This document shows, in pieces, positions 52,002-60,019 of a stretch of DNA of 64,000 bases (within the stretch, counting starts at the first letter, position 1; each line of letters starts with the position of its first letter). The translations under genes and the position numbers were made by a program. The notes below the pieces were generated by a model. That model worked only from the letters and a program-made list of their open reading frames with translations, was not told where the DNA came from and made no database searches. Source of the DNA: CAXMMR01 sp965198995 (GTDB lineage Bacteria > Pseudomonadota > Alphaproteobacteria > Acetobacterales > Acetobacteraceae); NCBI GenBank assembly GCA_965198995.1, contig CBDAQG010000002.1, forward strand, positions 558,001-622,000, given 5' to 3'.

Positions 52002-52403
52002 ATGCCGTTCGACGACAGCGGGCAGGGCGGCCCCGGCGGCGGCGCGCCGCGCAACGTGCTCGGCGGCGCGCTCGAGCCCTGCGCCGGTGGCACCGGCTTC
52101 TACCGCAACGGCCGCTGCGACACCGCCGCCGAGGATGGCGGCTGCCACAGCGTCTGCGCGGTGATGACCGACGCCTTCCTCGCCTTTACCCGCCAGCACG
52201 GCAACGACCTGTCGACCCCGCGCCCCGAGTATGACTTCAATGGCCTGGCCGCCGGCGACCGCTGGTGCCTTTGCGCCGGCCGCTGGCAGGAGGCGTTCGC
52301 GGCCGGCGTCGCCCCGCCCGTGGTGCTCGCCGCCACCCATGCCGCAACCCTCGACCACTGCGCGCTGCCCGACCTGCAGCGCCACGCCGCCGAGGCAGGC
52401 TGA
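52002..52403 (+). CDS. DUF2237 family protein
   Basis: A 133-residue protein with the family pattern NVLGGALEPCAGGTGFYRNG, HSVCAVMTDAFLAFT, GNDLSTPRPEYDF, GDRWCLCAGRW and APPVVLAATH. The conserved cysteines suggest metal or redox chemistry, but no activity is known to me. ATG at 52002 gives the usual N-terminus. It ends three bases before glgC, so co-transcription is likely. Confidence 0.88.
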   Translation: MPFDDSGQGGPGGGAPRNVLGGALEPCAGGTGFYRNGRCDTAAEDGGCHSVCAVMTDAFLAFTRQHGNDLSTPRPEYDFNGLAAGDRWCLCAGRWQEAFAAGVAPPVVLAATHAATLDHCALPDLQRHAAEAG

Positions 52404-52406
52404 GCC

Positions 52407-53672
52407 ATGCCGTCGCCCTCGCTGCACGCCCCGCTCGCCCGCCACGCCATGGCCTACATCCTGGCCGGCGGCCGCGGCAGCCGGCTGATGGAGATGACCG
52501 AGCGGCGCGCCAAGCCGGCGGTCTATTTCGGCGGCAAATCGCGCATCATCGACTTCGCGCTCTCCAACGCGCTGAACTCCGGCATCCGCCGCATCGGCGT
52601 TGCCACGCAGTACAAGGCGCACAGCCTGATCCGCCACATGCAGCGCGGCTGGAACTTCTTCCGGCCCGAGCGCAACGAGAGCTTCGACATCCTGCCCGCC
52701 AGCCAGCGGGTGAGCGAGGGCAACGGCTGGTACGCCGGCACCGCCGACGCGGTCTACCAGAACATCGACATCATCCAGGACTACAAGCCCCGCCACATCG
52801 TGCTGCTCGCCGGCGACCACATCTACAAGATGGACTACGAGCTGCTCCTGCAGGAGCACGTCGACAGCGCGGCCGACGTCACCGTCGCCTGCATCACCGT
52901 GCCGCGCGCCGAGGCCTCGGCCTTCGGCGTCATGGCCGTCGACGACCAGGACCGCATCACCTCGTTCCTCGAGAAGCCCGCCGACCCGCCCGGCCTGCCG
53001 AACGCACCGGACCGCACCCTCGCCTCGATGGGCATCTACGTCTTCGACGCCGCCTTCCTGTTCGACCAGCTCCGGCGAGACGCCGCCGAGCCCGGCTCGA
53101 GCCACGATTTCGGCAACGACATCATCCCCCACATCGTCCGCCACGGCCGCGCCATGGCGCACCGCTTCGAGCGCTCCTGCGTCCGCGCCGGCCCCGACGC
53201 CGAGGCCTACTGGCGCGACGTCGGCACGGTCGACGCCTACTGGTCCGCCAACATCGACCTCACCGACTTCCTGCCCGGCCTCGACCTCTACGACCGCGCC
53301 TGGCCGATCTGGACCTACGGCGAGATCACCCCGCCGGCGAAGTTCGTCCACGACGAGCCGGGCCGCCGCGGCGTCGCGGTCAGCTCCGTCGTCTCCGGCG
53401 GCTGCATCATCTCCGGCAGCAGGGTGCACCGCTCGCTGCTCTCCACCGGCGTGCGCGCCCACTCCTACGCCCAGGTCGAGGCCAGCGTGATCCTGCCCTA
53501 CGCCGACATCGGCCGCCGCGCCCGGCTGCGCAACGCGGTGGTCGACAGCGGCGTCAGGATCCCGCCCGGCCTCATCGTCGGCGACGACCCGGAGCTGGAC
53601 GCCAAGCGCTTCCGCCGCACCGCAAGCGGCGTCTGCCTGATCACCCAGCCGATGATCGACCGGCTCGCTTGA
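52407..53672 (+). CDS. glgC: Glucose-1-phosphate adenylyltransferase GlgC
   Basis: A 421-residue ADP-glucose pyrophosphorylase. MAYILAGGRGSRLMEMTERRAKP begins the catalytic domain. GTADAVYQNI and HIYKMDYE follow, and a left-handed helix domain closes the protein (SGSRVHRSLLSTGVRAH). It supplies ADP-glucose for alpha-glucan synthesis. The stop overlaps the next gene's ATG (TGATG). Confidence 0.95.
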   Translation: MPSPSLHAPLARHAMAYILAGGRGSRLMEMTERRAKPAVYFGGKSRIIDFALSNALNSGIRRIGVATQYKAHSLIRHMQRGWNFFRPERNESFDILPASQRVSEGNGWYAGTADAVYQNIDIIQDYKPRHIVLLAGDHIYKMDYELLLQEHVDSAADVTVACITVPRAEASAFGVMAVDDQDRITSFLEKPADPPGLPNAPDRTLASMGIYVFDAAFLFDQLRRDAAEPGSSHDFGNDIIPHIVRHGRAMAHRFERSCVRAGPDAEAYWRDVGTVDAYWSANIDLTDFLPGLDLYDRAWPIWTYGEITPPAKFVHDEPGRRGVAVSSVVSGGCIISGSRVHRSLLSTGVRAHSYAQVEASVILPYADIGRRARLRNAVVDSGVRIPPGLIVGDDPELDAKRFRRTASGVCLITQPMIDRLA

Positions 53673-54895
53673 TGCCGGAGCTCACAAAAGTCCTGCTGCT
53701 ATCGAAGGAATATCCGCCCTACGTCTATGGCGGCGCCGGCGTCCACGTCGAATACCTCAGCCGCGCCATGGCCCGCCACGTCCCCGTCGAGGTGCGCTCC
53801 TTCGGCGACCAGGCCGGCGCCGACGGCCAACTCGCCGTGCGCGGCTACCCCGCCTGGAACGACGCCGGCCACGACACCGACCCGCGCTTCGTCGCCGCCA
53901 TCGACGCGCTCGCCCGCTCGCTCGCCATGGCGCGCGACCGCATCGACGCCGACATCGTGCACTGCCACACCTGGTACACCGACCTCGGCGGCGTGCTCGC
54001 CGCCCAGCTCTGGGGCATCCCCTTCGTGCTCACCATCCACTCGCTCGAGCCGTTACGACCGTGGAAGGAAGAGCAGCTCGGCCGCGGCTACCATTTAAGC
54101 GCCTGGATGGAGCGCACCGCCATCGAGCAGGCCGACGCCATCGTCGCCGTCTCCGAAGAAACCAGGCAGGACGTCCTCCGCCTGTTCAACGTCAAGCCCG
54201 AGCGCGTCCAGGTCATCCATAACGGTATCGATCCGAATGAGTATCGCCCCGTCACCACCACCGGCGCACTCGTCCGCCACGGCATAGACCCATCGCAGCC
54301 CTACCTGCTGTTCGTCGGCCGCATCACCCGCCAGAAAGGCATCATCCACCTGGTCCGCGCCATCGAGTGGATCGACCCGTCGCTGCAAATCGTGCTCTGC
54401 GCCGGCGCCCCCGACACGCCCGAGATCGGTGCCGAGATGGCCGCCGGCGTCGCCGCCGCCGCCACCACCCGCCCTGGCGTGATCTGGATCCGCGAGATGG
54501 TCTCCCGCGCCGAGGCGATCGAGCTCTACAGCCACGCCGCCCTGTTCTGCTGCCCCTCCGTCTACGAGCCCTTCGGCCTCATCAACCTCGAAGCCATGGC
54601 CTGCGAAACCGCCGTCGTCGCGGCCGCCGTCGGCGGCATCCCCGAAGTCGTCGTGCACGAGCAAACCGGCCTGCTGGTCAACCCCGACATCGTCGCCGAA
54701 ACCTTCGAGCCCGCCGACCCAGCCGCCTTCTCCCGCCAACTCGCCGACGCCATCAACCGCCTCGCCCGCAACCCGGCCCTCGCCGAGCGCTTCGGCAAAG
54801 CCGGCCGCGTCCGCGTCCTCGAAGCGTTCAGCTGGGACAGCATCGCCGAGACCACCTTGGCCCTGTATCGCTCAATCCTTCGACAGACAGCTTAG
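53672..54895 (+). CDS. GT4 glucosyltransferase, glycogen synthase of the GlgA/GlgM type
   Basis: A 407-residue GT-B enzyme. The N-terminal LLSKEYPPYVYGGAGVHVEYL and C-terminal YEPFGLINLEAMACETAVVA fit GT4 rather than the GT5 GlgA of E. coli. This group (the Corynebacterium-type glycogen synthases) includes GlgM, which makes maltose-1-phosphate from ADP-glucose. Which product forms here cannot be decided by eye. It follows glgC with a one-base overlap. The stop TAG is followed at once by a repeat element. Confidence 0.86.
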   Translation: MPELTKVLLLSKEYPPYVYGGAGVHVEYLSRAMARHVPVEVRSFGDQAGADGQLAVRGYPAWNDAGHDTDPRFVAAIDALARSLAMARDRIDADIVHCHTWYTDLGGVLAAQLWGIPFVLTIHSLEPLRPWKEEQLGRGYHLSAWMERTAIEQADAIVAVSEETRQDVLRLFNVKPERVQVIHNGIDPNEYRPVTTTGALVRHGIDPSQPYLLFVGRITRQKGIIHLVRAIEWIDPSLQIVLCAGAPDTPEIGAEMAAGVAAAATTRPGVIWIREMVSRAEAIELYSHAALFCCPSVYEPFGLINLEAMACETAVVAAAVGGIPEVVVHEQTGLLVNPDIVAETFEPADPAAFSRQLADAINRLARNPALAERFGKAGRVRVLEAFSWDSIAETTLALYRSILRQTA

Positions 54896-55066
54896 CGAAG
54901 CCCAGGGCTCTGCCCTGGACCCGCTGGGGGCGGCGCCCCCAGACCCGCATCCGTTAGAGGCAAAGGCTCCGCCTTTAATGGGGTCCAGGGGCGGAGTGAG
55001 CTGAAGGTTCCGACTGCGCGAAGCGCGGTTGGAAAGGCTCACGGAGGGAACGCCCCTGGCCTGGCT
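54896..55066. repeat. REPIN-like element, locus 6, with an expanded hairpin loop
   Basis: The left part is CCAGGGC-TCT-GCCCTGG then GACCCG, followed by CTGGGGGCGGCGCCCCCAG (54925-54943) and ACCCGCATCC. The right unit has arms CCAGGGGCG (54985-54993) and CGCCCCTGG (55051-55059) separated by 57 bases. Those hold nested pairs GTGAGC/GCTCAC, TTCC/GGAA and GCGC-GAA-GCGC. AAAGGC-TCC-GCCTTT lies between the two units (54962-54976). Confidence 0.8.
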
Positions 55067-55168
55067 TCAGCCTGCGCCGTTGACGCCTCCCCAACCCGGT
55101 GACACGATCGCAGTCAATGCGAAGTCGCGAGACAGCGGCTCCATGAGGATCGTGCCGGGAGGACCTCC

Positions 55169-56527
55169 ATGGCTCACCAAATTCGTCGCCTGACCGGCCT
55201 GCTCGCGGCTTTGTCGGCCGTCGCGTCGTGGCCGGCCGCCGCCGCCACGCTGACGATCGCGACGGTGAACAACAGCGACATGGTGACGATGCAGTCCCTG
55301 TCGCCCGCCTTCGAGGCGTCGCATCCCGGCGTCCATCTTCGCTGGGTGGTGCTGCAGGAGAACGACCTGCGCGCCCGCGTGACCGCCGACGTCGCGGCCA
55401 AGGGCGGCGAGTTCGACGTCGTCACCATCGGCAATTACGAGGTGCCGATCTGGGCCAAGCAGGGCAAGTTGCTGCCGCTGCCGACGCTGCCGGAGAGCTA
55501 CGATCTGGACGACCTGCTCAAGCCGGTGCGCAAGGCGCTCGCCTATCACGGCCTGCTCTACGCCCTGCCGTTCTACGGCGAGAGCGCGATGACCTTCTAC
55601 CGCACCGACCTGTTCGCCCATGCCGGCCTGACGATGCCGGCGGCGCCCACCTACGACGACATCCGCAGCTTCGCCGACAAGCTCAACGACCGCGCGCACG
55701 GCGTCTATGGCCTCTGCCTGCGCGGCAAGCCGGGCTGGGGCCAGAACGTCGCGGTGCTGACCGCGATGGTGAATGGCTTCGGCGGCCAATGGTTCGACGC
55801 CGATTGGCGCCCGACGCTCGACACCCCGGCCTGGCAGCACGCGCTCGGCTACTACCACGACATCCTGGCCGCCGACGGCCCGCCGGACGCTGCCGAGCGC
55901 GGCTACAACAAGACCCTGAAGCTGTTCAGCGACGGCCATTGCGGCATGCTGATCGACGCCACGGTGGCGGCCGGCGCGCTCTATGACAAGGCGCGGTCCC
56001 AGGTCGCCGCGTCCGTCAGCTTCGCGCCCATGCCGACCGGCAGCGACGCCAGTGCCCCGACCTGGCTGTGGAGCTGGAACCTCGCGATCCCCGCCGGCAC
56101 GCGCAAGAAGAGTGCGGCGACCGACTTCCTGATCTGGGCAACGTCGAAGGAGTATGTCGCCCTGGTGGCCAAGACCAAGGGCTGGGTCTCGGTGCCTCCC
56201 GGCACCCGCCATTCGACCTACGACAATCCCGAGTATCGCCGGGTGGCGCCGTTCTCGCGTGCGGTGGAGGCGGCGATCGACAACGCCAACCCGACCGGCC
56301 AGACCGCCAGCCCACGGCCTTACACGGGCGCGCAGTTCGTTGCCATTCCGGAGTTCCAGGACCTCGGCAACGAGGTTGGCCGCATCGTCGCCGCGACGCT
56401 GACCGGCCAAAGCACGCCCGACCTGGCGCTGCACGAGGCGCAAGCGGCGGCCGAGGAGATGGTGCTGCAGGCCGGCTACGCAAAACCGCCCAGCACCGTC
56501 CTGCAGGCCTCCGGCGCACCCCCGTAA
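55169..56527 (+). CDS. Extracellular solute-binding protein of a sugar/polyol ABC transporter
   Basis: A 452-residue periplasmic binding protein. A signal peptide (GLLAALSAVASWPAAAATL) precedes the family 1 SBP fold, with YALPFYGESAMTFYRTDLF and APTYDDIRSFADKL typical of sorbitol/mannitol-type transporters. Neither permease nor ATPase genes flank it: the next gene is cinA-like on the other strand, so it is an orphan here. GGGAGGACCTCC lies just before the ATG. Confidence 0.86.
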   Translation: MAHQIRRLTGLLAALSAVASWPAAAATLTIATVNNSDMVTMQSLSPAFEASHPGVHLRWVVLQENDLRARVTADVAAKGGEFDVVTIGNYEVPIWAKQGKLLPLPTLPESYDLDDLLKPVRKALAYHGLLYALPFYGESAMTFYRTDLFAHAGLTMPAAPTYDDIRSFADKLNDRAHGVYGLCLRGKPGWGQNVAVLTAMVNGFGGQWFDADWRPTLDTPAWQHALGYYHDILAADGPPDAAERGYNKTLKLFSDGHCGMLIDATVAAGALYDKARSQVAASVSFAPMPTGSDASAPTWLWSWNLAIPAGTRKKSAATDFLIWATSKEYVALVAKTKGWVSVPPGTRHSTYDNPEYRRVAPFSRAVEAAIDNANPTGQTASPRPYTGAQFVAIPEFQDLGNEVGRIVAATLTGQSTPDLALHEAQAAAEEMVLQAGYAKPPSTVLQASGAPP

Positions 56528-56921
56528 CGGTGCCGGCGAACGCATGGGACGATGCGCCCGGTGTGCTAGCACAGTCCGCAGGCGGCGGCAGCGGCGGTCC
56601 TAGCCATCTTGCCCATCGGCAAGATCACGCTAAACCACTGATAAGAAACGCTTTACAAGCCGACGCCCGCCCCAGCCGTCGACTGGCCAATCTTGCTGTA
56701 TTTGGCCTGATAAGAATTCGCCGGCCTCGACCAGCCGCCCTCGCCAACGCCGGCAGAGAGTTGTTCCGCCCTCCAACAATCTTGGCCTAAACTGATTTGG
56801 CAGAGCGGACCTGCGGATAGCTCATGCGACGTCCGACCCCGACTTCAATCTCGCCCGCGGCGCCCTCGGGCTCGACAGCTAGCCTCTTGACCGCACCGCA
56901 ACAAACATCGCCGCGCGGAGC
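56528..56921. other. 394-base intergenic stretch without a recognisable gene
   Basis: Between the convergent solute-binding protein and CinA-N genes. It contains one clean hairpin, ATCTTGCC-CATC-GGCAAGAT (56606-56625), with no T-tract behind it, and a relatively AT-rich segment (56630-56720). No coding region, tRNA or member of the palindromic repeat family was recognised. Confidence 0.6.
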
Positions 56922-57671
56922 TCAGCCCGGCTCGCCGGGCTGCGGCTTGATCCCCAGTGAGCGGAACAGCGTCGCCACCTCCTCGATCGCCGACTCGGCC
57001 AGCCCCGCATCGCGCCCTTTGCAGACGATCGCGACGCCACCACCGGTTCTCCGATAGTAGGGATAGCTGCCGACGTCGATCGCCGGGTAGCGCCCCTGGA
57101 TGGCGCCCAGCCCCTCGGCGATCTGGCCCTCCTGAACGCCGGCGGCGTGCAACGCCTGCGAGGCGATCGGCGCGCCGCCCTGCAGGCTCGGCGCCAGGCT
57201 GTCGAACATCGACTGCATGATGCGCGGCACCCCGGCCATGACGTGCACGTTGCCGATCGTGAAGCCGGGCGCGACCGAGACGGCGTTCTCGATCAGGGTG
57301 GCGCCGCGCGGCATCGTCGCCATGCGCTGGCGGGCGGCGTTGAACTCGCCCGGCTTGTAGGAGGCATCCAGCCGCGCCCAGGCCTCCGCATGCGGCTCCC
57401 ACGGCACGCCGAACGCGGCGGCGACGCACTCGCTGGTGATGTCGTCATGTGTCGGCCCGATGCCGCCGGTGGTGAACACGTGGTCGAAGCGCGCGCGCAT
57501 GTCATTGACGCTGGCGACGATCGTCTCGGCGACGTCCGGAATAACCCGCACCTCGCGCACGGGGATGCCGATCGCCCCGAGCCGCTTGGCCAGGAACTGG
57601 ATGTTAAGGTCCTGGGTGCGCCCGGAGAGCACCTCGTTGCCGATGACCAGCAGGGCGGCGGTAGGATCCAT
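56922..57671 (-). CDS. CinA N-terminal domain protein (molybdopterin-binding fold)
   Basis: A 249-residue protein consisting of the MoCF/CinA-N domain only: LVIGNEVLSGRTQDLNIQFL and FTTGGIGPTHDDITSE are the family motifs. The C-terminal nicotinamide-mononucleotide deamidase domain (PncC) of full-length CinA is absent, as in many alphaproteobacteria. ATG 57671 is preceded by GGAG at six bases. An upstream in-frame stretch to 57740 is repeat-element sequence and is unlikely to be translated. Confidence 0.88.
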   Translation of the reverse strand: MDPTAALLVIGNEVLSGRTQDLNIQFLAKRLGAIGIPVREVRVIPDVAETIVASVNDMRARFDHVFTTGGIGPTHDDITSECVAAAFGVPWEPHAEAWARLDASYKPGEFNAARQRMATMPRGATLIENAVSVAPGFTIGNVHVMAGVPRIMQSMFDSLAPSLQGGAPIASQALHAAGVQEGQIAEGLGAIQGRYPAIDVGSYPYYRRTGGGVAIVCKGRDAGLAESAIEEVATLFRSLGIKPQPGEPG

Positions 57672-57681
57672 GATTATCTCC

Positions 57682-57777
57682 AAGAAAGGCGAGAGGCTTT
57701 GCCCCTCGACCCCATTAAAGGCGGAGCCTTTAAAATCCATCAGTAAGTGGGTCTGGGGCAGAGCCCTGGCCTCTCTT
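57682..57777. repeat. REPIN-like element, locus 7, between co-directional genes
   Basis: The left end is AAAGGCGAGAGGCTTTGCCC then CTCGACCCC, followed by ATTAAAGGC-GGA-GCCTTTAAAAT (57713-57735). On the minus strand the right end reads GAGGCCAGGGCTCTGCCC then CAGACCC and starts nine bases after the GNAT-MutT stop (TAGCGAAGAGAG). About 96 bases long with inverted units at both ends; one of the most compact copies. Confidence 0.8.
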
Positions 57778-57779
57778 CG

Positions 57780-58829
57780 CTACAGGAAGCCCCGCAGCAA
57801 CGGCACGATCGGCTTGTCCGCCGCCGGCATCTCGTACTCATGCAGCCGGTCCGGCCGCACCCAGGCCAGCGTCTGCCCCTCCAGCGGCTGCGCGAAGCCC
57901 GTCCAGCGCCGGCACAGATACAGCGGCATCAGCAGGTGAAAACGCTCATAGGCGTGCGAGGCGAAGGTGAAGGGCGCCAGGCAGGCGCTCGAGACGTCGA
58001 TGCCGAGCTCCTCGCGCAGCTCGCGGATCAGCGCCAGCTCCGGCGTCTCGCCGGGATCGACCTTGCCGCCGGGAAACTCCCACAGCCCGGCCATCTTCTT
58101 GCCCTCCGGCCGACGCGCGAGCAGCACCCGGCTGTCGCTGTCGACCAGCGCGCAGGCGGCGACCAGCAGCACCCGCTTGGCCGAGAGGGCGGCCGGCGTC
58201 GCCGGGCACTCCGGCTCCCCGGCCTCGACGGCGCCGAACACGTCGTCCCGCGTCGCCTCGAACAGCACCACCGCCTGCTTGCCGCCGCGCGCCAGGAAGT
58301 CCTGCTCCCCGGTGCCCACCTCGCGGAACCCGGCGCGCCGCAGCACCGCGGCGGAGGCGGGGTTATCAAGCGCCACCGCCGCCTCCAGCCGCTGGATCGC
58401 CAAATTCGCCAGCGCCCAGCGCGACAGTCGCGTCGCCGCCTCGCTGGCCACCCCATGGCCCCAGAACTTGCGCCCCACCCAGTAGCCCAGATTGCCGGTC
58501 CCCGGCTTGAGGTCGAGCCGCAGCCCGACGCAGCCGATCAGCATTTCGCGCCCGTCCTCCACCCCGGTGATCGCCAGGTGGTAGCCGGTGCCGCCGGCGA
58601 TCTGGCCGGCGGTGGAGGCGATCCAGTCATCGGCCAGCCGGGCAGGGTAGGGGAACGGCAGCCGCGAGAGCATGCGCACCACCTCCCAGTCATTGACCAG
58701 GCGGTGGATGGCGGGCGCGTCGGCGGGCGCCAGCGGCCGCAAGGTTAGGCGCTCGGTGGTGAGCGGCACGAAGCCGGCCGCCAAGAGGGGGCCGGGCGCC
58801 AGGGTCGGGGCGGCCGTCACGGCGGGCAT
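57780..58829 (-). CDS. Fusion of GNAT acetyltransferase and MutT-type Nudix hydrolase
   Basis: A 349-residue two-domain protein. Residues about 20-190 are a RimJ-like GNAT domain (TTERLTLRPLAPADAP, GYWVGRKFWGHGVASEA, NPASAAVLRRAGF). Residues about 215-349 are a MutT domain with the Nudix box GGKVDPGETPELALIRELRE and a WEFPGGK start. The MutT half should clean oxidised nucleotides (8-oxo-dGTP); the GNAT substrate is unknown. It starts 11 bases after argJ. Confidence 0.87.
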   Translation of the reverse strand: MPAVTAAPTLAPGPLLAAGFVPLTTERLTLRPLAPADAPAIHRLVNDWEVVRMLSRLPFPYPARLADDWIASTAGQIAGGTGYHLAITGVEDGREMLIGCVGLRLDLKPGTGNLGYWVGRKFWGHGVASEAATRLSRWALANLAIQRLEAAVALDNPASAAVLRRAGFREVGTGEQDFLARGGKQAVVLFEATRDDVFGAVEAGEPECPATPAALSAKRVLLVAACALVDSDSRVLLARRPEGKKMAGLWEFPGGKVDPGETPELALIRELREELGIDVSSACLAPFTFASHAYERFHLLMPLYLCRRWTGFAQPLEGQTLAWVRPDRLHEYEMPAADKPIVPLLRGFL

Positions 58830-58840
58830 GTTCCTAGGGG

Positions 58841-60007
58841 TTAGCTGCGGTAGCTGCCGTTGATGTCGATGTAGCCGTGCGTGAGGTCGCAGGTCCAGGC
58901 GGTGCCCCGCCCGGCGCCGAGCCCCAAATCCACCGCAATGCTGATCTCCGCCCCGCCCATATGGCCCACCACGGGCATCTCGTCATAGCCGGGAACAACG
59001 GCGCCGTCGCGCGCGATCACCGTGCCGCCGATGGCGACCGACAGCCGGTCCCGCTCCGCCGGCTCCCCGGCCTTGCCGACCGCCATGACGATGCGCCCCC
59101 AATTCGCATCGCCCCCCGCGACCGCGGTCTTCACCAGCGGCGAGTTGGCAACCGACATCGCGACCCGCCCGGCCGAGGCGTCGCTCACCGCGCCGGTCAC
59201 GTCGATGCGGATGAGGTGCATCGCCCCCTCGCCGTCGCGCACCACCATCAGCGCCAGCTCGAGCAGCAGCCCGGCCAGCGCCGCAGCGAAGCCGGCGGTG
59301 TCCGCCGCCGGGTCGTTGCCCGCCGCGCCGGTCGCGAACAGCAGCACGGTGTCCGAGGTCGAGGTGTCGCTGTCCACGGTGGTGCGGTTGAAGCTGGCGT
59401 CGGTGCCGGCGGCGAGCAGCGGCTGCAGCGTCGCGGCCGGCAAGGCCGCGTCGGTGAAGACGAAGCACAGCATGGTCGCCATGTCGGGCGCGATCATGCC
59501 CGACCCCTTGGCGATGCCCTCGATCGTCACCGCCCGCCCGCCCAGCATCGCCTGGCGCCTCGCGACCTTGGCGAACGTGTCGGTGGTCATGATGCCGGCC
59601 GCCGCCGCCGCCAGGCCATCGGCGGTCAGACGCGCATGCAGCGCCGGCAGTGCCGCGGTGATCCTGCCATGCGGCAGCACCTCGCCGATCACCCCGGTCG
59701 AGGCGAGAAACACCTCGCCCGGCGCACAGCCAACCAGGCCCGCCGCCGCCGCCGCACTCGCCTCGACGGCCTCGACACCGGCCCGTCCGGTAAACACGTT
59801 GGCATTGCCCGCATTGACGACGAGCGCCCGCGCGGAGCCGCCGCTCAGGGCGGCGCGGCACCAATCGACCGGCGCGCCGGGGCACTTGTTGCGGGTGAAG
59901 ACGCCGGCGACCGTCGTGCCCGGCGCGAACTCGGCCATCACGAGGTCGGTGCGGCCCTGGTAGCGGATGCCGGCCTCGGCGGCGGCTAGGCGGACGCCGG
60001 GGACCAT
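58841..60007 (-). CDS. argJ: Bifunctional ornithine acetyltransferase/N-acetylglutamate synthase ArgJ
   Basis: A 388-residue protein. The autocleavage region is APDMATMLCFVFTD, with the nucleophilic Thr in ATML, and NAGNANVFTG and FNRTTVDSDTSTSDT are standard ArgJ motifs. It cleaves itself into alpha and beta chains and recycles acetyl groups in arginine synthesis. ATG 60007 is chosen because GGAGG lies five bases upstream; the TTG at 60025 falls in a repeat element. The N-terminus is short compared with many ArgJ proteins. Confidence 0.94.
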   Translation of the reverse strand: MVPGVRLAAAEAGIRYQGRTDLVMAEFAPGTTVAGVFTRNKCPGAPVDWCRAALSGGSARALVVNAGNANVFTGRAGVEAVEASAAAAAGLVGCAPGEVFLASTGVIGEVLPHGRITAALPALHARLTADGLAAAAAGIMTTDTFAKVARRQAMLGGRAVTIEGIAKGSGMIAPDMATMLCFVFTDAALPAATLQPLLAAGTDASFNRTTVDSDTSTSDTVLLFATGAAGNDPAADTAGFAAALAGLLLELALMVVRDGEGAMHLIRIDVTGAVSDASAGRVAMSVANSPLVKTAVAGGDANWGRIVMAVGKAGEPAERDRLSVAIGGTVIARDGAVVPGYDEMPVVGHMGGAEISIAVDLGLGAGRGTAWTCDLTHGYIDINGSYRS

Positions 60008-60019
60008 CTCAGCCTCCGT

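Noticed and set aside
52265..53671. Continuous Arg/Pro-rich frame upstream of the glgA-like gene
   Set aside because: Shadow of glgC in another frame; the real start is the ATG overlapping the glgC stop.
57672..57740. N-terminal extension of the CinA-N protein
   Set aside because: The extra 23 residues are encoded by palindromic repeat sequence; a good ribosome site precedes the ATG at 57671.
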